Shown here: piece after piece, positions 1-9,983 of the stretch
Layout: every line of letters begins with the position of its first letter
Position numbering within the stretch: the first letter of the stretch is position 1
Assembly: GCA_024699855.1 (NCBI GenBank)
Contig: JAMPIQ010000003.1
Coordinates: forward strand, 4,030,001-4,094,000
Reading direction: 5' to 3'
DNA from: Aphelenchoides besseyi
Lineage: Eukaryota > Nematoda > Chromadorea > Rhabditida > Aphelenchoididae
Length of the DNA stretch: 64,000 bases
Position numbers and translations under genes: made by a program
Notes under the pieces: model-generated
The model's input: the letters and a program-made list of their open reading frames with translations, nothing else
What the model was told of the DNA's origin: nothing
The model's database searches: none

Positions 1-16
1 ATCATATTCGATTTAG

Positions 17-305
17 ATGTTATACAAACAGTTTATGACTGAAAACGATGATCGTGAGCAAAAACATCGTGACAAAATACACAAGAATGTTGGTGAAATG
101 TCCGATAAAGCCCAAGAGCAATTTGCCAAGGTTTGTAGTGAATTGATGTTTTCTGAACGCTTTTGTTCAGATCTCTGCACTTCTTCGCAATCCCGCATTG
201 CCCAACACCGATCGATGGACGCGAGTTTTATCGGTCTATGAAAAAATGGATCCAAACTTACGATCAGAGTTCGAAGACAAATTCGCTAATTTTAGCGCCA
301 GCTAA
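17..305 (+). CDS. SXP/RAL-2 (DUF148)-like protein, 3' part
   Basis: Two exons, 17-130 and 171-305, join over a canonical 40-nt intron (gtttgt...ttcag) and end at TAA 303-305. The product is about 83 residues, hydrophilic and helical. It contains the stretch MSDKAQEQFAKISALLRNPA, followed by RWTRVLSVYEKMDPNLRSEF. That pattern (SxKAQ..., a short NPxL-type spacer, then a helix ending in a charged LRxEFE segment) resembles the nematode SXP/RAL-2 family of small secreted helical proteins. Members normally have a signal peptide and none is visible here. The bases just before the ATG (gatttag) look like a splice acceptor, so the N-terminus probably lies left of the window. Family assignment is by eye. 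Confidence 0.5.
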
Positions 306-429
306 TTTATTTCTTAACCATACGCAAATATCACACGTAAAATAAAAACTGACTAAGACTTAGGAGTGAAATCGACAGACATACTAACCAATCGAAACGC
401 CTACTGACTAGTGATCATAATCGTCAAAA

Positions 430-1773
430 TCAAATAGCACTTGATCCTTGAGTTTTGTAGACAATTTTGAAGTACATTGCATTCATTTGTTCCAAGATGA
501 TGAACGTCAACACCGTGTGCGGTCCCAAACGCAGGAAGTATGGAGTGAATCCTTTCCTGAAATGAGCAAATTTCTTCAATCTGAAGTTCGAAAAACTAAC
601 CAAAGACTGAAGACTCCTTCGGTTTTTATGACACGTCCAAGAACGTCCAACATTCCCTAAAAGAAGAGCGGGATAATAGAAGCTAACTGTGAATTACCGA
701 GTATTCCGGCTTGCCATCAATGATTCTCATGTTTTGAATTCTAAACAATGGAGACATTAAATAAGCTAATAAATTGAAACCAACCGTGTTTTTGCGATAT
801 CAACCGGCATCGATGCAATTGTTGTAGCAAGACCGGAGACCTAAAGAACATCAAACTCTTATGAACAGCACAATAACTAACCATTGAGGCACAGAAATGA
901 CATAAAATTCCGTCTTCGATGTATTTCGTGGACAAAATCGCTTGTTTCGCTTGTGAGTACGTAGCTAGTTGAGCGGCATTTACGACCATAGCACGACTAA
1001 ATAATCCAATACATTTGAACAACATTCCAATTTACCCAATGGTTGGAACACAACCCTAAAAACACGTAAATACAATAAGATAACGGTTGTGATAGCCACT
1101 TACCCGCCACAATGCAAACAGTCCTTCTTCGCTGTAGATTCGACCAATTGCATTGAAAACGTTTTTGTAATTCCGACGTTGCTCTACTGGCAATCTTCCA
1201 TCTCCGGTCATGCGAATTAGAGCAACCTAAACATCGAAGTCATTAACAAATTGACATTAGAATGCTTATTTCGCACGGGGTTCCAATGAAACTGCCCACA
1301 GCTCCAGCCGTCATTCCCAATGCACATTTGATTGCAAATGAGGGCGCTTGATCGGGACTAAAATTCGAACATCCGAAAAAACAAGTCAAAAACAATCGAA
1401 TACCTCGAGAACTTTTCGAATAGCCACGTGTAGATGCCTAACCGTGTTGTTGTGTACGATGCTTGTCGAGCCAAACCAGCCGAGAGTCCCGTGTAGACGG
1501 TCAAGAGCCCCTCATTGGCGATTATACTTCGGAGTGCATGAAAGGAAGAGCGATATTCCTTTTTGCCGGTTGTTCCGGACAATTGCATTCGATTTTTAAC
1601 CAAATCAAGCGGCTGCACGAATAATGTGGCTCCCATTCTAAACAGTTTCAATTAGCAACAATTAAAAATCAAATTTGATGCCCAGCAGTTCCACCGAAAA
1701 TGAATTTGACTCCATTCGGAATTCGTTTGACGGGCGATGGAATATCCGCGTTTGAACTGACCATTGTAGCCAT
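430..1773 (-). CDS. SLC25A11: Mitochondrial 2-oxoglutarate/malate carrier
   Basis: Exchanges 2-oxoglutarate for malate across the inner mitochondrial membrane (malate-aspartate shuttle). The gene reads from ATG 1773 to TGA 430 over about nine exons. Residues match the animal carrier closely: FVQPLDLVKNRMQLSG (first Px(D/E)xx(K/R) signature), YTGLSAGLARQASYTTTRLG, VALIRMTGDGRLP, VVNAAQLATYSQAKQ, ILCHFCASM, SMPVDIAKTRIQNM (third signature) and RLGPHTVLTFIILEQMN. All three carrier repeats are present, so the protein looks complete. Most introns are 40-50 nt and GT-AG. Intron 1 (1638-1681) starts GC. The intron at 1227-1269 starts ATAAGC if the conserved reading VALIRM is kept. Neighbours are the SXP-like gene and a broken IMPDH copy. 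Confidence 0.93.
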
Positions 1774-2149
1774 GTTTCCTTAAAGAATGAATGCTCGTCA
1801 AACACTTTCCAGTTGCTTCCCGACAAACACACGCGCAGAAAGAATGAAAATCACGTTCAAATCGAGTTCTGAAGGTCGTTTGGGTTCTCCGGTACACGAG
1901 CGACGGAAAAAATCGGCAAATCAACCAGAAAACGTTTGGAATCTTCAATTAAGAAAAAAGAACGACAAATGTTGCAAAAAATATTTTCACTAAACAAAAA
2001 TAGCCGTTGAATTGGCGCTAAGTCGTGGCTAAGTGCAAACAAACAAACGATCAAATTCGTCTTTTGCCGAAACAGTTTGATTCGATGGATATAAGAACAA
2101 GTTTATTAACAAAAATACAACAACCTTTGAATTAACGACTCAACGACGA
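1774..2149. other. Spacer between SLC25A11 and the IMPDH pseudogene
   Basis: Short open frames occur on both strands, but none reads as a recognisable protein and none joins well by splicing. It probably holds the upstream region of SLC25A11 and decayed sequence after the IMPDH fragment. Confidence 0.4.
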
Positions 2150-2994
2150 GGAACTTCGTACTCCACAGCTTCACTGATTAGGAAAACCTTCAATCGAAAG
2201 TCGTCGGTGCTTTGTCAACAATCAGTTCGTCTCGAGTGGAACCATGACATTTTTGTCGAGTAGTCTTCGTATTCGATGAAGTTAATGTCTTGTGACGTTA
2301 CCAGACCTGCAAACAAATGAACTTCAAAAGAACAAATCGAAAAGAAAAGACACACCGAGCAATTTAAAGCTACAGGTTTCGTCCGAGGTCACTGGTGTTC
2401 CCGTGAATCCGTGTTTGTTTTTGATCTGAATGAGCGTGTGAACAGTGTCTTCGGGCCCGATGCATTGGGGATTTGTAATAAAGCCCGGCTTGTACCGTTT
2501 CACCTTCCGCACCTCCTCCGACTGTTCGTCCAAAGTCGCGAAGTTTGCATGAACAATTCCAATTCCTCCGTGCAACTAAAAGACATGGTTTCAAAGACAA
2601 AAGCGAGTTTAACTCACCGCCATTCCAATCGCCATTTCACTTTCGGTTACCGTGTCCATTGGCGCTGAGATGAGGGGAACGTTGAGTTTGAGCTTCCTCG
2701 TCAAATTGGTGCCGAGTGTCACGGCTGAGAGCGCAAAATCGGTCTGCCGCGGGAGTATTGTGAAGTCACTGAAATGCAAAACTCAAAACTCAAAATCCGA
2801 TTCTCGAACTTACTTGTACGATGTCCCAACACTCGAGAAGAGTTGATCAATTGTGATACCGTTTTCTGTGGTTCCCCACATGACTTCCAGATGCTGAAAC
2901 GGAGGATTTAACGCAAAAGAAGTGTTCTTACCTCGTAGTCCCAACGCAGGGACACGTCCTCAATTGAGGCGTATTCGTTTTCCGAATACGCCAT
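2150..2994 (-). pseudogene. IMP dehydrogenase fragment, 3' truncated
   Basis: Starts at ATG 2994 with the same first exons as the two complete IMPDH copies: the N-terminal segment, [18 protein letters not shown] and the first part of the CBS domain. From about 2386 toward 2150 the sequence diverges. The intron, the exon beginning GLVTSQDINF and the following CBS residues have changed. The frame breaks: a VMVPLE-like segment is still visible but out of frame and followed by stops. The whole catalytic C-terminal half is missing and SLC25A11 follows instead. From 2386 rightward it is nearly identical to the other copies. This suggests an old fragment at the edge of the array whose 5' part was made uniform with its neighbours. 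Confidence 0.8.
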
Positions 2995-3254
2995 CTTCAA
3001 AACGCTAAGTGACGATTCCTAAACGCTCGACGACTTCGCTGAAACAGAACGCCAAGAGTAAACTGCCAAAACATTTTTGTCGAGATAGCTACTGTACCGT
3101 ATATCAGAATTCAGTAGCTTGATGTTTTTTTAAGCGTTTATCGATGATAAGCAGCTAAACTACAGAATTGCTTGCAACAAACTGGCCCCAGAAGTCGCGG
3201 TCAAAAGATACATCAACAAAGTTTACTATTTGGAAGCAAAGAGACCCATTGGAG

Positions 3255-4433
3255 TTAAGGCTGTGAGATCGGACATTTCTGTTTGAAGTTTGCAGGTAGT
3301 TGGCTGAGAATGAAGTCGTAGGACGAAGGTAGAGCGTCAAAAATACGTTTCAGTCGTAACCACGCCAAATCACAAAGCTTGTCGGGTTGACTGAAGATGT
3401 TTCTGCTTCAATTTACGTGTCAATTCAACTTACTTGAAGACAAGACGATAAACGTTGAACTCGTCTGCATAATCACTCTTCGTCCAAACCACAAGCATTC
3501 GTTCTCCATCGCTGCTGATTGACCTTACTGAATGAGTAAAGTCGAAAGCTGCTTGCTTCCACTCTTTCGTATCCAAATCCAATGATATGATCTTACATTT
3601 CCCAGACTGTTCAAAATAACTGCAGTAAAAAAAGGTCCTTCCGATGCAACACATATCAATTGAGAATCGACATGCATCAAACTACAACATAAAATTGGGT
3701 TATTACTGTTCAAAGTAATGATACTGACATGAAAGGGACTCGATACTATTGCTTGATTGGTCGTTTTCTCGCGAACACTTTTACCAGTTGAAATCGAAAA
3801 CTTAACCAAATCAAGCGATCGGCCGCTATCGTTGTCGCTGTTTCTATCGTAATATAAACCATACAAAAAGCCGTCAAAACACGCGACAGCTTTCATCGCT
3901 CTTGGAACAGCAAGTTTCGATACCCGAAGTCGGTTGTCGGTTCCCATTTTAACGATGAAATAATCCGGAATTTCTAGTAAAGAAGATGAGGCAAGTATGA
4001 ATCCTTCGTGCAAGTTTGGCGGATGAGATGTTGGATACCATTCATAACTATGGCATCCGATTGGCAAAGTAACGGCCTGTTTGACGACCATCATTGAGCG
4101 TTCAAGGTCGATCTCTCCAATACCCAAATAGGGTGAGTTATCATTTCCAAAGACTAACAGTATTGTGTTCAAATTCAGAACATAGAAGCTACGCCTGAAA
4201 ATGCCGCTTTTCCTCGGTGAAACGTCAATTTTGAGTTCCCTAAAACAAAAGCTCAAGAAAGTGGGTTCGTAGATTTACCGTGTTTTTGTGTGGAACAAGT
4301 CAGTAAGAGTGAAGCAAACGTCGGTTTTCGAGATTAAAAAACGACCATCAATAAGACTAGGATAATAGCAACGACATTCTGGGAATACTCCCATCCAATT
4401 GCGATCGCTTTGTAAGTCCTTTCTTTCAATCAT
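3255..4433 (-). CDS. Unknown protein, propeller/F-box-like architecture, copy 1
   Basis: I do not recognise this gene. It reads from ATG 4433 (MIERKDLQSDRNWMG...). A short intron lies at about 4240-4278. A long exon follows, interrupted by a canonical 47-nt intron (gtcagt...gttgtag, about 3680-3726). Then come the segment SLDLDTKEWKQAAFDFTHSV and a last exon ending at TAA 3255. The product is about 370 residues, rich in aromatic residues and short beta-strand-like stretches such as VPRAMKAVACFDGFLYGLYY, as in kelch- or WD-type propellers. The tail contains KLCDLAWLRLKRIFDALP. The gene at the right edge of the window (63265-64000) has a similar composition. The exon structure is preserved in all three copies. 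Confidence 0.6.
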
Positions 4434-5190
4434 CGTCGACGTCCAAACACTGACAAAGAAACTAACTTCAGTTGCTACTCGCTATTCACGCACGTTATAG
4501 CTCCAAATTTGCACCGAAAGCTGCGAAGAGCTTTTGCCGCAAGCACTGACGTGGAGATATGTGCACGCAAGTTCCCGTTAAAACCGCGCATTTTCGGACG
4601 CTCGTCCTTCAATCAGGCAAAGTCTAGCCAAAAAACTTCCCTCGATGTTCATTTTCTGCTCGGATGCGACCAGGTTGTCGAATTCGGACGCTCACCGTAT
4701 AATTTGTCTTGACCGTAAGGCGCACGCGCAAAAATTGCGGCCGAATCGTCGACTTCGATTTCCGATCTGCTCAATCAAATCGCTTAATTCAATGCAGATC
4801 GTTGCGTCATACTAGCAACTAGTTCGAGAGGTCATTTTGCCCACTTAAATCTAATCAGCCACAGGACGCGCACTTCTTCCAAAAACAGTTCTCCCGACTC
4901 TGCGTCCAATTGCAAAAAAGCGTCAAAAATTGGCTCAGAACACGCGTTTTGCGGGAGTTTCCGTGGGCCGCATCTTCATGAAGAGTAGAAGTAGATTTTA
5001 GCAATTCTTTGCAGCTTTCGGTGCAGCGTTCAAAGCTTCTGATATGCAATAACGATGTTAATCGACACGAAAGTCAACAGACAACAAAGGGTCCTGGAGT
5101 AGTCGAATGCATTTTGACTGCTGTCTACTGGACAGCACCCAACTCGACGGCACCTAACCCAATGGAACGCTCTTTGCGCACTCGCATTGG

Positions 5191-5495
5191 TCAGCGGAAA
5201 CCAAGAGAAATCTTCGCTTTGCCACCCAAAAACCCGCCGAAAATGTGAAAACAAGCGTTCTCAACGATTACAGCTTTGTGTCGAATGCCATGGCCTTTAC
5301 AAGCCTCGAACAAACCTAACAGCCCTTCTAGCATTGCGACCACCATCCAAAAAATTAACTTACGTTGTGGATTCTCTGTCAAAAGATCCAAAAAGTGCGG
5401 AGCAAAATGTCGCGAGCGGCGAAAGCAAACGCGAGACTGAACGTGTGTCTCTTCGATTGGGTGGTCTCTTGCGACCCGGTGTCCACACTTGTTAG
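5191..5495 (-). CDS. Unknown protein, last two exons, copy 1
   Basis: A canonical 47-nt intron (gtaagt...gttag, about 5318-5364) joins an exon carrying HFAPHFLDLLTENPQ to a last exon reading RLFEACKGHGIRHKAVIVEN and ending GGKAKISLGFR. I cannot find a convincing first exon upstream. The stretch is also open for about 100 codons on the plus strand, so the coding strand is uncertain. It could be the downstream end of the tuberin-like gene, but I see no tuberin GAP motifs. In copy 3 a 3-nt deletion (NACFHIF becomes NACHIF) keeps the frame. Confidence 0.35.
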
Positions 5496-6054
5496 AAAGT
5501 TTTTCTTCTGTACGTTAAACTGAATCTCCGACGGCTGTTTGCATCCACAAACGATTGTGAACAGCGACTAATTGTACATTGACTCTCTTAATTGACAAGC
5601 CTTAAGAACGCCTTTTGGCCGTGAGAATGGTCAGTGAGCTACAACTCGGACTTCCAATCGTTCGACGGCGGACATCGCCGATTCAGGCGCAATATTGCAT
5701 TGCCCATACGTCAATGACCACGTCTAGCGTTGTTTCGAACAACAGGATACAAGAGTTGTTCGACTTTTCAAGAATTATGACGGAGCATGTCTCGAAATGC
5801 GATTGGCGTTTCCATTTGTTGCATGAAATTGTTTGTGCAACAAATTAGATTCACGGAAAGCTGTCCTCGAAACGTTGAATTTGAAATGAAATGGGGTGCA
5901 ATGGTCCGAAATTAGTCACAAGGACAACGACTGCGCGCGTCTTTCGATTGCATCCTTTGAGTTGCTTTTGGTATCAATGGACAAGGATTTAATGGGCTAT
6001 CTTCTATGTTGACACCAATTGAATGCGAACAGTTTAATTGACAAGTACTTAAGA

Positions 6055-8045
6055 CTACTCCAACTCGCGACCACAGATCTTCTGATCATTAGGATTAGGA
6101 CAACATCTCACTACGGTGGTTAAAATTGACCAAACGAATCGATTTGTTTGTAATTTGCAAAGTGAACGGGCAAAATCGGCAGGTTCCGGCGATTTGGTTG
6201 CTCGTGGAGTTGCAGTCGGAAACAAACCATTGGCATTCGCGAACGAACCAAACATGTGAGCCGCTAGAATGACTCGTTCATTCAACGGAACACACAAATA
6301 CCATCTGTAAAGTCGTTACACAAAGCCGTTTAGCTACTCGCACATACCGCATTGCCGTTGAGTAAACGGGTGTAGCAATGAAAGAATTGTATCGTCGAGC
6401 ATTTGAATACGGAGCCAGTACGTTGACAAGACCTTTGAAATGTTTGGTAAGATAAAAACCGTGAAATTCGGTCACATCTGCTGCGTCGTTTAGTGCTCGA
6501 CGATTGGAACGGTAAGTGAAGTGGATGCCTTCAAACCGACCAAGTATTCGAGTAGTGATCGATTGAAAGCTGCCATTTTATCGGGAAGAACCTGAAGTTG
6601 ATCGTTGAACAAGAACTTTTATTTCGACTGACCTGAATCGCTGCATCACAAGGCATGATTGCTTGTGGGCATCCAGTTCGAACTAACTCGACAACGATTC
6701 GACAAATTTGACTGTCGTGTGTGTTCTCGCTCAAACCGAGCAGCTTTCCAAGCACCGGACACAAATAACGAGCCAATTCGGTGCGCGACAAAAACGGAAA
6801 TCGTTCATCCATTTTTGGCACTATTCCAAGCACCGCATTTACAAGTTCATTCACGGCTTCATCTCCTGTCGTGTAGACCAATGAACGAGGTTCGAGTGCA
6901 CCGCTCAAAAACTCGAGAATTCGTTCCAACACCGGCCAATGCCGTTCGTTTTGCAAACCCAACGTACAAACTTTGCAAATGCCAGTCCAGTAAAACCCAT
7001 CTCTTGTTGCTGAAAATGTTTGTAATCGCCGAATACTCCCTCAACTCCTGAGTTGCCAACCAATGGCGGCCCATTAATTCGTATGATTCGAGGATTATAG
7101 ATTGGTTCAAATTGAGTTGGTGGTCGTATTAACACACGCCCCGATTGGCCATTAGTCGGATGTGAAGCGATGAGCAGTAGTGACTCGAATAAACGCATAC
7201 GAACATCACAACCCCTAGTAAGCGAAGTCATTTCACGTAATGCAACTCCGGATGCGTGATTATGATCTTGAAGATCGTTTCGACCATCACCAAATCGAAA
7301 GCTGTCCATCGCTCATCCAACAGCTCGTTGATGCCGGCGGCCGCGACTTCGAGATTGTCGTTGTCAACCGGAAGTCAAGCAAATACCATAAAGCGAAAGA
7401 AATGTTACGATTGATTCCTCCGTTAAGTGTCGTGTTAACCACGGTCAGAACACATGAAAAAATCATTCGAACCGTTCGGATTTATGGTTGTGGTTTTTGC
7501 AACTTCGAATAATACGTGAATCAAAAAGTACTAAAAGAACCTCGTAAAAGGTTATAATTGGTTGTATACCTGAATCTGTGGTTGCCGTTCATTCACCACA
7601 GTATTACAGATGGGCAGAATTACTTTTCGTAGCAGTGGAGCTTCATGTAGAACTCGATTTCTTTTCAGCGTATTTTCCATCACGTAAATCGCTTTTTCAC
7701 GTTGCACCAACGAAACTCCATCGTAAAGATATTTGGGCAACAATCCATGCAGCTGCTGAATCCACTTGTCTTTGTCAGGTGTCAAAGCCTTAAAATCAAT
7801 TTCAATGGTAAAACCAAAACAACTACCAACCGCAACACGTCAATCGATTAATCGAAGAGCTGAGCTATCGGGACGATCAATCACACAATCTTCGATTACT
7901 CAAAGAACTCATCAGCTGAACCGTTGTATTCCCCACGATCGACTAGAGATTCAATCAACGACAATATGCTGTGTAGGACACTGCGAATAACTGCGGCCGT
8001 TTCACCGTCATCACCACACAAAACAATCGCAGCTCGAAGCCGTTT
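6055..8045 (-). CDS. TSC2: Tuberin (TSC2)-like N-terminal HEAT region, copy 1
   Basis: Tuberin with hamartin restrains Rheb and TORC1. In order on the minus strand, several segments align with the first 900 residues of animal tuberin. SVLHSILSLIESLVDRGEYN matches human [38 protein letters not shown] matches PAKDGWIQNLQALMERF. Then come VMVETIFKIIITHPELHY, RMRLFESLLLIASHP, ERHWPVLERILEFLSGAL, and AMRWYLCVPLNERV (human AMWFIRCRLPFRKD). The frame then ends at 6055 (ICGRELE stop). I cannot find the C-terminal Rap/Rheb-GAP domain in the following 1.5 kb, so the gene may be truncated. Two junctions (7789-7831 and 7865-7901) need GG and GA donors. The join near 7240 needs a very short intron or is a frameshift. 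The first exons are not resolved. Confidence 0.65.
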
Positions 8046-8844
8046 GTTTAGACGAACTCAAGTAAACAACGTCAACGTTTTGTCTTGTTTAATTGAATGA
8101 CAAGTGAAATAGCTAAACGCGAACGTTTCTTACCAACTAGTCGACAAGTTGCGTGCATCACTTGTTTGACAACCTAAATAGCGGAGTTCATGCCGACCAT
8201 CTCCACTCACTCAACACGAAAAAGCTTGAGGCGCAAACATGTTGTCTAACAGAAGCAGTCAGCAGAAATGCAAATGACGTCGAGTTGAAATGTGAAGTCG
8301 ACCGTGAAAGATCTGCGCCTTTGCGGATCGAATTTGGGTTGTTGTTTGTGTCCATGGGTACAAATCAACACGCTGATAGCTACGTATCAGCAGTTGATAG
8401 TCACAAAGAAAGTTGACAAGCCGGTGAACGAGAATTGCTCTCCAACAGCGCTGCTGAGAAACAAAATTGCGAGATACAAGTCGTGCATCTGGTTCGTCAA
8501 CTCGAGTGACTTGAAGCACATCACGAACTATCAAGTCCAACAAGAAGCACGTTCGTCGATGAAAATCCACGCTCCAGATGTTGCAATCGTTGCGCTCTCG
8601 CTCCCCCACTTGACTTTCACTCCTGCGATTTGGAACACGAACCGCTCAACAAAAAGAGTTGAACGAAAGCGTCAATCAAATGGTCTAATGAACAGAAACA
8701 ACAAAAAATTTATTTAACATTGTGAAAAACAACGAAAAAATTAAATAGTTAACAAAAACTGAAGATATTTCAATGACGATCGAAATACTTGAAGACATCG
8801 AAATAACCAAAGGTTACAAAAGGGACAAGAAACACAGTGACCAA
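8046..8844. other. Unresolved stretch upstream of the tuberin-like gene, copy 1
   Basis: Open frames of 110-140 codons lie on both strands (8292-8717 plus, 8259-8609 minus). Neither starts convincingly nor matches a family I know. The first tuberin exons should lie here, but I cannot place them. An A-rich tail (8690-8760) separates it from the stop codon of the membrane-protein gene. Confidence 0.4.
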
Positions 8845-9513
8845 TTAGTAGACTTGTTTTGGATCATTGACCACGACAACAATCTTCTTGCACAAAAGCT
8901 CTTGATAACGTCGACAGATGTAGTAGGCAACGAAGGCGACGATAATCATGAAACCGAAGACAACCAAATAAGTTGTGATCATGTTCTCGGCAAACCAGTC
9001 GCCCATTCGATTCAGGAACGTGAACTCTTGAAGTTTGAGATGTCCAATTCGTCCGGCAGCAATGTAGCTCGTCTCAGCGTCGATGGCTTCTTCTTCGATT
9101 TCCGTCAAATGAACTTTTTCCTGAAACTGCAATCTTATTTTATCCCCAGAGTTCTGAAACTTACCATTGGTTGGAAGACTTGGTGAACGACTCCTGATCC
9201 GGGAATCTCCTTGGTGCCAATCGCGATCTTCGAATGCGGAGGAGTTGAGAGGTAGAAGACTCCGCCTTTCGGGACATCATATTTGTATGTTCCGGTATCG
9301 TTGCGAATTTGATAAGTCTGAATGTTACTATTTCTTATGAATAGATTGTTGATGAGCATACTTTCACAGTGGTTGCAATGTAAGTACTGTGAACGAGTGG
9401 TTTTGTCAAAACGAACGAGGATTTAACGTCTTTTACGACAACCGCACAACCGCCTAAAGTTCCTGGATTGCACAAAGATGCCGAGTGAACTTGATCTCGT
9501 CCACAGATCGTTG
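8845..9513 (-). pseudogene. Envelope-fusion-like membrane protein, 5' truncated, copy 1
   Basis: Contains only the C-terminal exons of the gene that is complete at 26827-28641: a cysteine-containing ectodomain part, a juxtamembrane segment, one transmembrane helix (about residues VVFGFMIIVAFVAYYIC) and a short basic tail ending at 8845. At 9513/9514 the sequence switches abruptly to the next unit, so the signal peptide, cleavage-like site and glycine-rich hydrophobic segment are lost. There is no promoter or start of its own, so it is probably not functional. Confidence 0.7.
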
Positions 9514-9939
9514 CCTTCCGGTTGTTTTCCTTGAACAAAACCAAAAGCCAATAGATCATCTAACCGTTTTTCATGACTCCGTTCGCTGTCACACGCGACT
9601 ATCGAAAGCAACTGAACTGCGGATTGTTTTTCCTAATGCGCAATGTTACCGCAACTTCTCGTCGACCATATCCTTTGCTGCTGCATTGGATTCAAAGTCT
9701 GTCAGTGGCACGAAGGCTTTGGAAACAAGTTGATCCAATTTCCGTCACAGTTGCAAAGAATCTCTTCTGTAAGCAACGACCGAAAACTTAATTTGAGGGC
9801 TCTTTCCACAAGCAACAGCCAAATTCTACACTCGACTTACGAGACAAGAACTGGAGCTTGTCGACGAACCATCTCTCTTCTTCCTCACAACAACCTGTCT
9901 GTTCGAATCGGATTAAGTTGTAAAATTTAGCGTTGGATG

Positions 9940-9945
9940 TTTATT
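9940..9945 (-). promoter_or_regulatory. Polyadenylation signal AATAAA for IMPDH copy A
   Basis: AATAAA on the minus strand about 40 bases past the IMPDH stop codon. A second AATAAA-like motif overlaps nearby on the plus strand. Confidence 0.55.
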
Positions 9946-9983
9946 GAAATCCAATAAATAGAACTTTAAACTTAAGCGGAGAT

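Larger units (their letters stand above)
2386..9513. repeat. Tandem segmental duplication, unit 1 (partial)
   Basis: Nearly identical to 11373-18502 and 20364-27496. It lacks the IMPDH catalytic part that opens the other units. It differs from units 2 and 3 at several shared single bases inside the propeller-like gene (for example near 3613, 3666, 4052 and 4128), so units 2 and 3 are each other's closest relatives. It ends at the junction 9513/9514 inside the membrane-protein gene. Confidence 0.9.

Noticed and set aside
5009..5248. Plus-strand frame of 79 codons within each unit
   Set aside because: It overlaps a minus-strand open frame, and no splice sites or family match support it.
6659..7051. 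Plus-strand frame of 130 codons inside the tuberin-like region
   Set aside because: It lies opposite to the exon that aligns with tuberin. Regarded as antisense shadow.
8292..8717. Plus-strand frame of about 140 codons, present in all three units
   Set aside because: It begins with GTG, has no good ATG, and the opposite strand is equally open. The composition is not convincing on either strand.
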